Positions 1-9,189 are shown, numbered from the stretch's first letter. The stretch: DNA of 64,000 nucleotides from JBBQVS01 sp964250805 (GCA_964250805.1 CAXUHG010000002.1:62001-126000); one strand, 5' to 3'. Notes: a model not told the origin generated them from the sequence alone. Translations and numbers: made by a program.

Positions 1-735
1 ACCGACGAGTGGCGTGGGCGCGTAGACCTTGAGGCGATTTTTGTGCATGGCTTTAAGCAGTTCGTCATACACCTGTGAGAATGAAAAGTAGGCCGGACCA
101 CCAATGGTATAAGTCTTCTTATTGGTGCCTGCTGGATTTTCTAGCACTTTGATAATGACGGTGACAACATCCTCTACATAAATCGGCTGGAACATCGTTG
201 TGCCACCACCTATAAGCGGAAGTACGGGCGCGGTACGTATAAGGTCGGCTATTCCCTTAATGAAAGAGGAACCTTTACCAAAGAGGACTGAGGGCTGAAT
301 AATGGTGTAGTCGAGTCCGCTATCAATCAGCATCTTCTCAGCAAGATAACGGCCTTCCATGTAGGTACCGGACTTATCGGGCTTCGTACCGAGTCCGCTC
401 AGTTCAATGATACGCTTGACGCCGACATCCTTCGCGGCCTTGATGAGATTAGCAGTGCCATTGACATTTGTGTTGTCGTAATAATTGTGCGTCAATGCCT
501 TGTGGTCTGCTGTGATGAAGGCGGTATGAACGATGGTGTCGATGCCCTGTACAGCGGCATTCAACGTGTTTGGTTGAGTAGTATCGCCTTCAACGAGTTC
601 AACTTTATCGGCGGGCAGAATAGTTTTCGCACGCGGAATGTCGCGTACAAGACAACGGGGTCGCTCTCCTTGCGCCGCCAATCGGTTTACGAGATGTCGT
701 CCAATATAGCCGGTCGCGCCAGTGATGAGTATCAT
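1..735 (-). CDS. NAD(P)-binding epimerase/dehydratase-like protein (3' end cut by window edge)
   Basis: This is the N-terminal 245 codons of an extended short-chain dehydrogenase/NAD-dependent epimerase-like protein; the C-terminus lies outside the window. The start ATG (733-735) follows a GGAGG ribosome site. The product begins MILITGATGYIGRHLV, the Rossmann GxxGxxG dinucleotide site, and later shows a YxxxK-like stretch (YMEGRYLAEK) and QPSVLFG, typical of the NmrA/complex I NDUFA9-like atypical SDR group. Substrate cannot be told from sequence. It lies downstream of the sensor kinase gene on the same strand and may be co-transcribed with it. Confidence 0.85.
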   Translation of the reverse strand, partial: MILITGATGYIGRHLVNRLAAQGERPRCLVRDIPRAKTILPADKVELVEGDTTQPNTLNAAVQGIDTIVHTAFITADHKALTHNYYDNTNVNGTANLIKAAKDVGVKRIIELSGLGTKPDKSGTYMEGRYLAEKMLIDSGLDYTIIQPSVLFGKGSSFIKGIADLIRTAPVLPLIGGGTTMFQPIYVEDVVTVIIKVLENPAGTNKKTYTIGGPAYFSFSQVYDELLKAMHKNRLKVYAPTPLVG

Positions 736-808
736 GGATTCGCCTCCTTTGATAGTGCTATGCCTGAGACGCACAACACAACAAAAACAAGTAACATTTT
801 CCACCTTT

Positions 809-3160
809 CTAGCACAACGACTCCGCAGGAAGAAAAATTCGCACAGTGGCACCCCCACCCGAAGTATTTTTCACGGTTAAGCTACCACCCGCAATGGCAA
901 GCAACGCACTATGCGTGAGCAAACCACCACCTGTACCGCTTGTAGAACTAGTGGCAGAAACGATGCCCACTCCATCATCAACAATCAATAATTCGAGATT
1001 ATGGCTATACGAAGCCTTGATGGAGAGGCAGAGATGACGATGCACGTCGGAGCCTCGTCCGTGTCGTGCGGCGTTACGTAACGCCTCTTGTACCGCAGCG
1101 AATATTAGCTCCGCAATTGCTGGTGGCACGATTTCGTCGATCCGGCTCATCGTCTCTTCTGAAATGCTCCACTCGACCTCATCAAATGCCTGTTGAAAGT
1201 CTTGTTTCAGCATAACGTGGATGGCATGCAACATCCCATCCCGTTCTAAGCGATGAGGCGCACTCGGTGTATTAGCTCGCATCATAGCGGCGAGGCGACG
1301 GTGGGCATCGCTGATCGTGCCGATAGCATCATCGAGTGCCTCTTGCTGTTGCGTTATATTGACAGTTTGTTGATGCTCTCCACTAGAAATAGTGCGAGCG
1401 GTTTCCAGCCGTAATAACGCGAGATGCATTTGGGGCAGTATTTCGTCGTGCAGTACGCGCCGATGTTGCGCGTCTAGCAGCTTTACATCAACAATGCGGC
1501 GGCGTAGCAGACCAGCAACCGCTTGCATCGCCTCGTGGTCGCGCAATGTGTCAAGAATGCGTTGACCGCAAGCTTGCGCGATATCCATGTCTTCTTCTGT
1601 GAAAAGGCTACCATCATGACGTGGACCGAGGTAGAAAGTGGCGACGATGCCCAGCTCATCGTAGATCGGCAAGACCCAACACAGCATAGGTTGGCCTTGC
1701 AGGGTCATACGCACACGAGTTGGTGTACGTTTTCCCAGTACCAAATCGCTCTTTTTCAAGGCGGTTAGCTGTGGTTGCGTTTTTATCGCAAGCAGTGAAT
1801 TACTTTCATTCTCGCCTTCTGCTATAGGCCAGCGATAGGTAAAGTTTCTTCGCATCGACGTTGTGAAGACAGCTAGCCGCGCACACTGCACCTCTAATAC
1901 GTCATTGCAGAGATGAAAGAAGAGATCTTCCATACTCTGCTCCGTCTTCTCTACATCTGTCTGCAGCCAGTGACGCAAGTTGGCACTACGTAGAAAAGGT
2001 CCCAACATGGCGATGTAGCGGTCGTGTGCGGTATAGCTGCTCCATGTAAAGAGGGCATAGGCAACGGTGGCAAGCGAGGTTATCAAGAGTAAGCCACCGA
2101 GATTGCTGTGTGTCAAAGTGACAAGCAGAGCTATAAAGATAGCGATAGTTGTGGCAACAATAACGATGCCACGCCATTGCTCGAAAAAGCCACGTCGGGC
2201 GAGCGGACGCTCAATGAGAATACCGTGTCGTACAACCGAGTAGCCAAGCAAAAGAAGAATAACTGCCACAAATCCTGTTGCGATAATATCGAGGGCAATC
2301 AAATTAAGGGGCAGTACGTTAATCACCTGCGGAACAGTTATTTCTTCCCGTCCCCCATATTGCAGCCAACTCACCATTGACCAAACGCCAAGTATGCCGA
2401 GACAGGTAGTGAGTCCGACCATAAGAAGAGCGGCTACCAGTAAACCGGGGCGTGAGAGATGCCAGGAAAGGGCCGGTTCTTCGAGCATATCTACCTGTAC
2501 GGGATCATCCCAAAACGCATCGCCGAGCCGTTGACGAAGTGGAGTTGCATTTTTCTCGCGTATATGCCATAGGACACGAAGTAGGCGACTTACTCGTGCC
2601 GGTGTGAACCAGGGACCAATCGCGCAGAAGGTCACATAGCATAAAAAGAAAATCGGCAGTAGCACCAGCGTACTCATGTTTTCTGGCTCTAGTGCCTCGC
2701 CATATCCGAAAAGTCGTATTGTGCCGAGAAAGGTAAATGTTGATGAATTGAAGAGGAGGAGGACAAAAATGCTACAACCAAGCAGTCCACTTACAAGAAG
2801 CAGGAGGGGACGACGCCGACGCCATCGCTGATTGATGAGCGCGGCGTAGTGCAACCCTATCACAAACCAGATGTAGGGAACACCAAGTGCAGGTACCCAG
2901 ATAAGGTGCCACAATGCATCTGCCGAAAGTAGACCAGATGTTGCAGAGGGTGGATTAGAGATGAGCAAAGCATGTAAAAAGAAAAAAAGTGCAGCAAGGC
3001 CAAGTCCAATAACACCAACACGAGCAATTGTGCTACTGCGATTGCCATTTAGCCAAACAGTACAGGCGAGCCAGAGAAACGCGATAAGATTGAAGATAGA
3101 GAGTGCCAGCACGATTGTTGGAAACAGATGAGCAGGCTCAAGAAAGGTTTGCAAAGACAT
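809..3160 (-). CDS. Membrane sensor histidine kinase (HisKA_3/GAF type)
   Basis: A 783-residue sensor kinase. The first ~385 residues are strongly hydrophobic with about nine predicted membrane segments, resembling a 7TM-type sensory module. A GAF-like region follows (~400-545). The dimerisation/phosphoacceptor helix carries RRVLHDEILPQ, the HisKA_3 'LHDE' signature, and the HATPase domain ends the protein, with an N box (EALRNAARHG), G1 box (DDGVGI) and a glycine-rich lid (GTGGGLL). The chosen ATG lies 4 bases after the stop of the upstream response regulator, so the two are co-translated partners. A longer reading frame into the regulator exists but is less plausible. The signal sensed is unknown. 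Confidence 0.88.
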   Translation of the reverse strand: MSLQTFLEPAHLFPTIVLALSIFNLIAFLWLACTVWLNGNRSSTIARVGVIGLGLAALFFFLHALLISNPPSATSGLLSADALWHLIWVPALGVPYIWFVIGLHYAALINQRWRRRRPLLLLVSGLLGCSIFVLLLFNSSTFTFLGTIRLFGYGEALEPENMSTLVLLPIFFLCYVTFCAIGPWFTPARVSRLLRVLWHIREKNATPLRQRLGDAFWDDPVQVDMLEEPALSWHLSRPGLLVAALLMVGLTTCLGILGVWSMVSWLQYGGREEITVPQVINVLPLNLIALDIIATGFVAVILLLLGYSVVRHGILIERPLARRGFFEQWRGIVIVATTIAIFIALLVTLTHSNLGGLLLITSLATVAYALFTWSSYTAHDRYIAMLGPFLRSANLRHWLQTDVEKTEQSMEDLFFHLCNDVLEVQCARLAVFTTSMRRNFTYRWPIAEGENESNSLLAIKTQPQLTALKKSDLVLGKRTPTRVRMTLQGQPMLCWVLPIYDELGIVATFYLGPRHDGSLFTEEDMDIAQACGQRILDTLRDHEAMQAVAGLLRRRIVDVKLLDAQHRRVLHDEILPQMHLALLRLETARTISSGEHQQTVNITQQQEALDDAIGTISDAHRRLAAMMRANTPSAPHRLERDGMLHAIHVMLKQDFQQAFDEVEWSISEETMSRIDEIVPPAIAELIFAAVQEALRNAARHGRGSDVHRHLCLSIKASYSHNLELLIVDDGVGIVSATSSTSGTGGGLLTHSALLAIAGGSLTVKNTSGGGATVRIFLPAESLC

Positions 3161-3164
3161 AATT

Positions 3165-3932
3165 TTATTCTTCTTTGTAGAGAGGAACCCACTCTCCACG
3201 ACGGTCTTGCGCCAGCGCGACCCCCTCTTCATCCCACATAATCAAGCGATTGAGCATATAGATAAGCGTGGCGCGTGCGCGTGCAACTTTGTCATCGACG
3301 GCGTTATCGCTCAGCCCCCACGAGGCATAGATACGTCCATTAGTACGACTCACAGCACGTTTATCGTGCAAGTTCAGACGCGCGGCAATCTGCTCATTGG
3401 TCATTCCTTGCGCCATCAATTCAGCGACGCGCAGTTCGTTTGGCTCCAATAAGGCGCGTGGCGACTGCTCATCGAGGTCGCGCACCTCTTGCACACGATC
3501 CTCGATCTCTGGATCGACGAGGCTACGCCCATTCACGGCATCGCGCAACAAAGGTACGAGCATACTGGGCAAAAGGTAGTTGCTCTTCCGCACATAGGCA
3601 TAGTGCGTTAGAATACCAGAAGCGCGAAACTCACGATAATACTCGTCATCATCCTGAATGGAGTAGAAAACCACAGGCATACGCGGACGCTCACGCCGAA
3701 TAGCGATAGCAGCCCCAACTCCGCTCATTGCATTGCGCCCAAGTTCGCGGTCTTGCAACTGTACATCCATCAGAATCACATCCATATCCAGTTCAAGCGC
3801 ACGCGTCACGGCCTCGCGTCCAGTCGCGGCCTCGCCCACAACCAGCACGTTTCCCGTTGCCTCAAGCCCTTCGCGCAACGCCTTACGCAGCGGCCCGTGA
3901 TCGTCTACGAGCAGAATTTTTATCTTTGCCAT
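3165..3932 (-). CDS. Two-component response regulator, receiver plus LuxR-like HTH
   Basis: A 255-residue regulator. Residues 1-~145 form a receiver domain with the acidic pair D10/D11 and the phospho-accepting D56 in DVILMDVQL. Around 185-230 is a helix-turn-helix resembling LuxR/NarL output domains (ELRVAELMAQGMTNEQIAARL). The start was set at the ATG giving MAKIKILLVDD, because an upstream in-frame extension lacks receiver homology; AAAGG lies 9 bases before it. The gene is followed after 4 bases by its cognate sensor kinase and is divergent from korA. An unusual insertion between the phospho-Asp and the following helix (QDRELGRNAMSG) suggests a lineage-specific receiver variant. Confidence 0.88.
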   Translation of the reverse strand: MAKIKILLVDDHGPLRKALREGLEATGNVLVVGEAATGREAVTRALELDMDVILMDVQLQDRELGRNAMSGVGAAIAIRRERPRMPVVFYSIQDDDEYYREFRASGILTHYAYVRKSNYLLPSMLVPLLRDAVNGRSLVDPEIEDRVQEVRDLDEQSPRALLEPNELRVAELMAQGMTNEQIAARLNLHDKRAVSRTNGRIYASWGLSDNAVDDKVARARATLIYMLNRLIMWDEEGVALAQDRRGEWVPLYKEE

Positions 3933-4039
3933 TAGTACGAACCTTTGTCGTTTACGTTTCACTTTACAACAGTGTAAGTATAACAGTTTTGGATAACAAT
4001 GTAGAGCGTTTGAGGGTGGGATGTTGGTGTTTTGAGACA

Positions 4040-4077
4040 TTGACACATCTTTACCTTCACGCAATTTGTGCTATACT
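4040..4077 (+). promoter_or_regulatory. Probable korAB promoter
   Basis: A TATACT -10 element sits at 4072-4077, with a possible -35 TTTACC at 4050-4055 (16-bp spacer). TTGACA at 4040-4045 is also present but too distant to pair with this -10. The position, about 140 bases before korA, implies a leader. Confidence 0.4.
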
Positions 4078-4166
4078 AATTACAAACGCACGGTTCTGCT
4101 AACCCTGTGCGTCATGTGGCAGGGCGCAGAGAAAAACTTACTGTATTGATAGTCAAGTACGATAGG

Positions 4167-4204
4167 ACCGCGCTCACAGAGTTATGGCGCGGTTTCAATT
4201 TTTC
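4167..4204 (+). promoter_or_regulatory. GC-rich hairpin with T-rich tail in the korA leader
   Basis: ACCGCGC (4167-4173) pairs perfectly with GCGCGGT (4187-4193). The stem is followed by TTCAATTTTT just before the AGGAG ribosome site of korA. It could act as an attenuator or a 5' stabiliser; nothing in the leader identifies a ligand or leader peptide. Confidence 0.4.
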
Positions 4205-4216
4205 TAGGAGCATTCA

Positions 4217-5968
4217 ATGGTGAATGAAGTCACTATTCGCATCGGGGGTGAGTCGGGAGAGGGTACCATCGTCGGTGGTGATATTCTCGCGCTGGCAGCC
4301 GCTCGTTGGGGATATCATGTCTATACCTTCCGTACCTTTCCCGCCGAAATTCTCGGTGGTCCCTGTCTCTTTCAGGTACGCATTAGCGACGCACCCGTGA
4401 AGTCGATGGGAGATTTCGCGGACGTACTCATCTGCCTGAATCAAGAGGCATATGATCGCAACATCGGCGACCTCCGCAGTGGTGGTGTGCTTATCTATGA
4501 CCCCTCCGATTTTACTCCCGAAGCAAGCGACAAAATTACTTATGCAATCCCCTTTAACGAGATTGCGCGTAAAGAGATTCAGCTTTTCCAGACAAAGAAC
4601 ATGGTGATGCTTGGCGCGATCTCAGGTCTGTTCGGCCCACCACTCGAAGCGATTATCCAGGTAGTCAAGTCGAAGCTTTCAAAGTCGCGCAAATCCAACG
4701 AGACTCTCATGGAAAAGAACATGCTGGCTCTGGATGTTGCACATAAATACGCTACTGAGCGCATCACAAAACAGGATTCATACCGCTTGGGGGCGGTAGA
4801 GAAGGCAGACCGTGTTATCTTGAACGGGAATCAGGCTATTGTCGCAGGTGCATTAGCGGCTCACTGTGGCTTCTTCGCTGGCTATCCCATCACCCCTGCA
4901 AGCGATATCATGGAGGCATTAGCCAAAGAGTTGCCGCAGGTCGGTGGAACCTTCTTGCAAGCCGAAGATGAGATGGCAGCACTTGCAGCGGTGCTTGGTG
5001 CATCCTACGGTGGTGTACGTGCAATGACGGCAACCTCTGGCCCCGGCTTTTCGCTGATGACTGAGTTAATCGGCCTTGCGTCAATGGCAGAGTTGCCAGC
5101 CGTGATCGTCGATTCGCAGCGTGCTGGTCCAAGTACAGGTATGCCAACGAAGATGGAGCAGTCCGATTTGAGTTTCGCGCTCAATTCGGGGCACGGTGAT
5201 ACACCACGCATTGTTATTGCTCCAGCCAATATCGCTGACTGCTACAGTCTCATGATTAGCGCGTTCAATATGGCTGAACGTTATCAGATGCCCGTTCTCT
5301 TCCTCACCGACCAATCGCTTTCGGCGCGTGTGGAGAGCGTTGATCGCCACCTCTTCCAGACTCAGGCACTACAGGAACGTGTGCAGCCGCAGTCAAAGGG
5401 AGAGCTTGTCGGCGTTGGGCAGAGCGCGAGTGAGTCGAGCTTCTCACGCTACACGTATACTGACAATGGCATCTCGCCTATGTCTGTACCTGGAGCGGGT
5501 GCGCCCGCATATACTGCAACGGGGTTGGAGCATGACGAGCATGGACATCCCGACTATGAGCCAGAAGATCATACGGCGATGATGCAAAAACGCTACCGCA
5601 AGCTCGAAACCGCCGCCGAAGAATTGCCAGCACCGACGCGCTATGGCGACGACGACGCGCTGGTTGGCATCATTGGTTGGGGTTCTACCGAGGGAGCAAT
5701 TCAAGAGGCGGTGGACCATGCGCGTGCGAACGGCTATAAAGTGGCAGCGTTGCATCCGCGTATTCTTTCACCATTGCCCGATTCAACAATCCGCGAATTC
5801 ATCGCTTCAGTACGCAAGGTGATTATTCCTGAGAACAACTACTCTGGTCAGTTGGCGAACGTGCTGGGCGCGAAATATGGTTTACAGGCTATCCGTGTCA
5901 ACAAGTTCGGTGGCATTCCATTTACTGCTGCCGACATCTACAAGGCCATAGAGGAGGTCCATCCGTAA
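4217..5968 (+). CDS. korA: 2-oxoacid:acceptor (ferredoxin) oxidoreductase, fused gamma-alpha subunit
   Basis: A 583-residue subunit with the gamma domain (~1-190, starting RIGGESGEGTIVGGDILA) fused ahead of the alpha/pyrimidine-binding domain (from ~200, GNQAIVAGALAAHCGFFAGYPITPASD). This is the KorA-type arrangement used in two-subunit enzymes that oxidatively decarboxylate 2-oxoacids such as 2-oxoglutarate or pyruvate to acyl-CoA, reducing ferredoxin. AGGAG lies 6 bases before the ATG. The stop codon overlaps the korB start (TAATG), so the two subunits are translationally coupled. No ferredoxin-like 4Fe-4S cysteine motif is present, so an external ferredoxin is expected. Substrate preference cannot be read from sequence. 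Confidence 0.93.
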   Translation: MVNEVTIRIGGESGEGTIVGGDILALAAARWGYHVYTFRTFPAEILGGPCLFQVRISDAPVKSMGDFADVLICLNQEAYDRNIGDLRSGGVLIYDPSDFTPEASDKITYAIPFNEIARKEIQLFQTKNMVMLGAISGLFGPPLEAIIQVVKSKLSKSRKSNETLMEKNMLALDVAHKYATERITKQDSYRLGAVEKADRVILNGNQAIVAGALAAHCGFFAGYPITPASDIMEALAKELPQVGGTFLQAEDEMAALAAVLGASYGGVRAMTATSGPGFSLMTELIGLASMAELPAVIVDSQRAGPSTGMPTKMEQSDLSFALNSGHGDTPRIVIAPANIADCYSLMISAFNMAERYQMPVLFLTDQSLSARVESVDRHLFQTQALQERVQPQSKGELVGVGQSASESSFSRYTYTDNGISPMSVPGAGAPAYTATGLEHDEHGHPDYEPEDHTAMMQKRYRKLETAAEELPAPTRYGDDDALVGIIGWGSTEGAIQEAVDHARANGYKVAALHPRILSPLPDSTIREFIASVRKVIIPENNYSGQLANVLGAKYGLQAIRVNKFGGIPFTAADIYKAIEEVHP

Positions 5969-6813
5969 TGACGCAATCTGTTATCAATCCTACGCCAAAA
6001 GATTATAAAAGCGAAGTCAAACCAACGTGGTGTCCGGGTTGTGGAGATTTTGGTGTTCTCAACGCTACCTATCGTGGCCTTGCAGGTCTAAAATTACCAA
6101 CCGATGAAACGGTTGTGGTATCGGGCATCGGTTGTTCAAGCCGCTTCCCGCACTTCATGAAGACGTTTGGTTTTCACACAGTTCATGGACGCGCTCTTCC
6201 CGTCGCGCAAGGATTGAAAATGGCGCGACCAGACTTGACCGTGATAGCAGTTGGTGGCGATGGTGACTTTTTCAGCATTGGTGCCGGTCATCTGCTACAC
6301 GCCGCACTACGCAACATTGATATTACCGTTGTCGTCATGGATAACGAGATTTACGGTCTCACCAAAGGCCAGACCTCGCCAACATCACCACACGGGCATG
6401 TCACCAAGTCTACGCCCTATGGTCTATTAGCCTCGCAGTTCAACCCCATCGCAACGGTACTTACTCTTAACGTGAGTTTTGTAGCGCGTGGCTATTCCGC
6501 GAAGCCGAAAGAGTTGGCGGCCCTCATCGAGCAGGGTGTTCAGCACAAGGGCTTTTCGTTTATTCACGCCCTCAGCCCTTGCCCAACGTTCTACAAGACG
6601 TTCGATGCGTGGGACGCCTCGGTAACACCCATCTCTGCCGATCACGACACGAGCAATCGAGCACAAGCAATGGCATTAGCAATGGAGACGGAGAAGCAGT
6701 ACATCGGTCTGCTCTATCAGGAAGAGCGTCCTACAATGGATCAGGCAGCTCATCAGCTAGCACAACAGGCTAAAGCATTTGACATCGACCAGTATATGAA
6801 GAAGTACATGTAA
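5968..6813 (+). CDS. korB: 2-oxoacid:acceptor oxidoreductase beta subunit (thiamine diphosphate binding)
   Basis: A 281-residue beta subunit. It has the WCPGCGDFG motif near the N-terminus and the TPP/Mg binding segment GGDGDFFSIGAGHLLHA, followed by NEIYGLTKGQTSPTS, all hallmarks of KorB/PorB. It forms the catalytic heterodimer with KorA, whose gene overlaps it by one base. A hairpin follows 25 bases after the stop. Confidence 0.94.
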   Translation: MTQSVINPTPKDYKSEVKPTWCPGCGDFGVLNATYRGLAGLKLPTDETVVVSGIGCSSRFPHFMKTFGFHTVHGRALPVAQGLKMARPDLTVIAVGGDGDFFSIGAGHLLHAALRNIDITVVVMDNEIYGLTKGQTSPTSPHGHVTKSTPYGLLASQFNPIATVLTLNVSFVARGYSAKPKELAALIEQGVQHKGFSFIHALSPCPTFYKTFDAWDASVTPISADHDTSNRAQAMALAMETEKQYIGLLYQEERPTMDQAAHQLAQQAKAFDIDQYMKKYM

Positions 6814-6838
6814 CATTCTCAAGTATAGAAAAGCAGTC

Positions 6839-6865
6839 CTGCCCCTTTGTGATACGAAGGGGCAG
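6839..6865 (+). terminator. Hairpin after korB
   Basis: CTGCCCCTT (6839-6847) pairs perfectly with AAGGGGCAG (6857-6865) over a 9-nt loop, 25 bases after the korB stop. There is no run of T after it, so termination may be weak or factor-assisted. Confidence 0.55.
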
Positions 6866-6904
6866 TCCCATAAGCGGTAACATAGCACGAAACAGAGGAA
6901 TGAA

Positions 6905-6943
6905 TTGTAGGGACCGATGTATCGCGTCCTTCCTGATGTACAA
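6905..6943. repeat. Palindromic intergenic repeat-like segment
   Basis: GGACCGATGTATCGCGTCC (6911-6929) is a near-palindrome, flanked by TTGTA on the left and TGTACAA on the right. The GTAGGGACC...GCGTCC layout resembles the short palindromic repeats scattered between genes in large Chloroflexota genomes, but only one copy is visible here. Confidence 0.35.
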
Positions 6944-7323
6944 TAATAGATTCGGTCATTGGTCGCTAATGAAGTGGCATCCCCGACCGCTAGCTCTGCC
7001 GCTTGTCGTAGTTCATCATCCAAGTAACACCCTTACGCAACCTCGCTGATTCTGGGTAATGATGAGTTACTACTAAAAAACCGCCTTGACTTGTGAAGTC
7101 GATTGATACAGTAGCAGTTGTAGGGTAATGTCTCAACATCATCGAGGCTTGCGTATGAGCCGAATACTGTTGGGATTTACAGTTACCACAATCAGGACAA
7201 ATTAATCAACTTCCATCGCATAAATTTCAGCTTGGAGAGTCCTGGAGGCATTGGTTTAAACGCCAGCCCAAATCAGGGAAGATTGGTTGAAGATGTGTTA
7301 TTGGATTTTTTGCTTTTAGCGAT

Positions 7324-7360
7324 AGAGCTACGTTGGCTGTATGACAGCTTACGTAGCTCT
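7324..7360. repeat. Strong inverted repeat/hairpin
   Basis: Arms 7324-7340 and 7344-7360 pair as 15 of 17 bases around an ATG loop; outer part AGAGCTACGT/ACGTAGCTCT and inner part GCTGT/ACAGC are perfect, separated by a 2-nt internal mismatch. No T run follows on either strand, so it is not a standard terminator. It may be a mobile-element end or a REP-like unit. Confidence 0.5.
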
Positions 7361-7479
7361 ACCTCCAGTCGTAATACTTACCTGAGATACTACCTTTTGC
7401 CTCGCCTCAGATGAGTATGCAGAACCTGGAATGTACATCTCACAGAATTTTTTAAGTTCTGAGTGTCCTTTCCACAAAC

Positions 7480-8985
7480 TCAGGGCAGTTGAAAGACCTG
7501 AGGCCAGAGATTGTTGCAGGTCCAGATTTGCAATTGCGTGCCATTGTCCGTATTGCCCGCAGGGTCATCCAGACAGTTGCCCGATTGGGGATTGAGCAGG
7601 GAGCCATTGGACTGTGGGACCCACTGCTGACCACCAACACCATTGCAGTCCCACAACTCAACTTTGGTGCCCGGAGCGGTGCCGTCGCCGATGATGTCTA
7701 AACACTTGCCGAGTGCCTGTAGGGTACCGTTTGAGGCAACCGTCCAGTTCTGGGCATTGGTGCCATTGCAATCGTACATCTGAACCGGAGTTCCATCAGC
7801 AGAGTTGGAGTACTGCACGTCCACACATTTGCTGCCCGGTGCATGAATCGCCCCGCTTGCTCCGCTCGCCCCATTGCTGCTATAGCCAGCGGCGACGATG
7901 CTAGACTGCACGGCATCGTCGGTCGCGTCCGACGGGTAGCCAGAGGTCAGCACGCCTTCGTAGAAGGTACCAGCAGAATGGTTACTGTTATCGCCGCCGA
8001 TACCCAGAATGATAGCCCCCTGTTTGTTCATGGGGTTATAGCCGGAGACATTGGGGCGCGGTCCACTATACATTGTGGTTAAACCGCCGGATTGGGCATT
8101 GGCCGCCTTGATTGCCCAGAGATTGGGTCCCCCCTTCACCATCGCGGTAACAAAGCGAGATGAGACAGTCTGGTCGCCACTGTTGGCTCCAGCATTGACA
8201 CCGGAATACAGCCCGTTTTCCAGGTCGGCCATCACCCAAGGACCACTGCCCGAGCCGCCCTCATTGCTATTACCATCGCCATCACCGAAGTAGATGGCCT
8301 CCATTGTGCCGTTGCCATCATCACGGGCATCGGTCTCGGCATTGCCATAGTCGAAGCAACAGCCGTTATTATAGTGCGTGCCGTCGAAGATCGCATACTC
8401 GCCCTCTGGATTGTCCCCTGTTGCGATGCCGTTGGTATTGTCATTGCGGTAGCCAGTGCCAGGGGCCACGTAAACACCATACGCCTCGTGCCCATTCACC
8501 GTGATCGGCGCAGCCGTCGCGTCCGCCAGATTATCATATCCGCCCGCTGCCGGACCGCCGAATCCGCCGGGAGGTGCCTGCGTGAGATCGTTGCCCCGCC
8601 CGGACTGGTCGTAGATGATCGTGATGACGCAGCTCGTGCCAGCGCAGAACGAATCTTGCGCGGCGGCGTTAGCATAGCCGCCAGCGGAGAGTACACCAAT
8701 ATCCAATGTGGCGTTATCCGAGGCACGTCTGACTTGGTACAGGTTGCCGTTATAGCCGCCGAACAGGGCACGTACTGTACTATGGGCTGCTACGCAAGGC
8801 GTGCCGCCTGACGCGTAAATGTCGCATGGCAATGATCCATCAGCCAACGCTGGCTTTGTTGTAACACCAAACAGGCTAACAGGACCAAAAGTGCTTGCCG
8901 CGAGACATGTCGCAACAACCAGTGCTAGTACGATTCTCCAACTGTGTGAGGGCAAGCGTTGCACGCCTGTGTTTGAGGATTTCAC
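7480..8985 (-). CDS. abfB: Secreted alpha-L-arabinofuranosidase (GH54) with ricin-type CBM13 lectin domain
   Basis: A 501-residue secreted enzyme with a hydrophobic signal sequence (~1-48), a GH54 catalytic domain (~52-365) and a C-terminal ricin-B/CBM13 domain (~375-501, QMYDCNGTNAQNW and LWDCNGVGGQQW repeats). GH54 enzymes release arabinose from arabinoxylan or arabinan side chains. Family landmarks include CDIYASGGTPCVAAHST, the vicinal cysteines C209-C210, the likely nucleophile E256 in ADLENGLYSG and the likely acid D332 in GIGGDNS; roles are assigned by analogy to the fungal family. Fungal members usually carry CBM42, so the ricin-type module is a different pairing. The start is GTG, with AGGAAA upstream and a small frame ending 16 bases before. 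Confidence 0.92.
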   Translation of the reverse strand: MKSSNTGVQRLPSHSWRIVLALVVATCLAASTFGPVSLFGVTTKPALADGSLPCDIYASGGTPCVAAHSTVRALFGGYNGNLYQVRRASDNATLDIGVLSAGGYANAAAQDSFCAGTSCVITIIYDQSGRGNDLTQAPPGGFGGPAAGGYDNLADATAAPITVNGHEAYGVYVAPGTGYRNDNTNGIATGDNPEGEYAIFDGTHYNNGCCFDYGNAETDARDDGNGTMEAIYFGDGDGNSNEGGSGSGPWVMADLENGLYSGVNAGANSGDQTVSSRFVTAMVKGGPNLWAIKAANAQSGGLTTMYSGPRPNVSGYNPMNKQGAIILGIGGDNSNHSAGTFYEGVLTSGYPSDATDDAVQSSIVAAGYSSNGASGASGAIHAPGSKCVDVQYSNSADGTPVQMYDCNGTNAQNWTVASNGTLQALGKCLDIIGDGTAPGTKVELWDCNGVGGQQWVPQSNGSLLNPQSGNCLDDPAGNTDNGTQLQIWTCNNLWPQVFQLP

Positions 8986-9000
8986 GTCCTTGTTTCCTTT

Positions 9001-9189
9001 CTACTCGCAGAAAGTAATTTCTGCTTCTTCTATGAAGCATTGAACTGTTCTCACCTTGTCCCCAAAAGGGGAGACAGGCTTCTTAGCGGCGTCGGAGCGG
9101 TAACCAGTCTCCGAAGAGACTCCGTTGATAAAGTCACGTCGTCCCATAGCCCCTAGTACCGACAGTGGTGACGCCTGTTGCTCCTTCAT
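9001..9189 (-). CDS. Small hypothetical reading frame (62 aa) ahead of the arabinofuranosidase gene
   Basis: A 62-residue frame begins with ATG 8 bases after a strong AAAGGAGG site and stops 15 bases before the abfB GTG, placing the abfB ribosome site right after its stop codon as in coupled translation. The product (MKEQQASPLSVLGAMGRRDF...) has no recognisable domain. Much of it overlaps two stable hairpins on the same strand, so it may instead be an RNA element that happens to stay open. Coding status is uncertain. Confidence 0.4.
   Translation of the reverse strand: MKEQQASPLSVLGAMGRRDFINGVSSETGYRSDAAKKPVSPFGDKVRTVQCFIEEAEITFCE
9058..9121 (-). ncRNA. Structured RNA-like segment (possible relic of a transposon-associated RNA)
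   Basis: Read on the minus strand, AGTCTC-TTCG-GAGACT (9121 to 9106) is a 6-bp stem closed by a UUCG tetraloop. About 35 bases further, TCCCC-TTTT-GGGGA (9072 to 9059) forms a second hairpin. GCTAAGAAGCC lies between them. This arrangement recalls the 3' parts of omegaRNAs at right ends of IS200/IS605-family elements, but no TnpB or IscB gene is adjacent, and I cannot confirm the match. Confidence 0.3.

Larger units (their letters stand above)
6866..7479. other. Gene-poor interval between korB and the arabinofuranosidase gene
   Basis: No convincing gene is seen in about 610 bases. It contains the palindrome at 6905-6943 and a strong hairpin at 7324-7360. Short frames exist on both strands but have no ribosome site, no recognisable domain and no neighbour logic. 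The interval may hold the decayed remains of a mobile element. Confidence 0.5.

Noticed and set aside
3728..4102. Plus-strand frame in the response regulator region
   Set aside because: It lies opposite a clear receiver-domain gene and its promoter. The product is His/Arg/Pro-rich without a domain.
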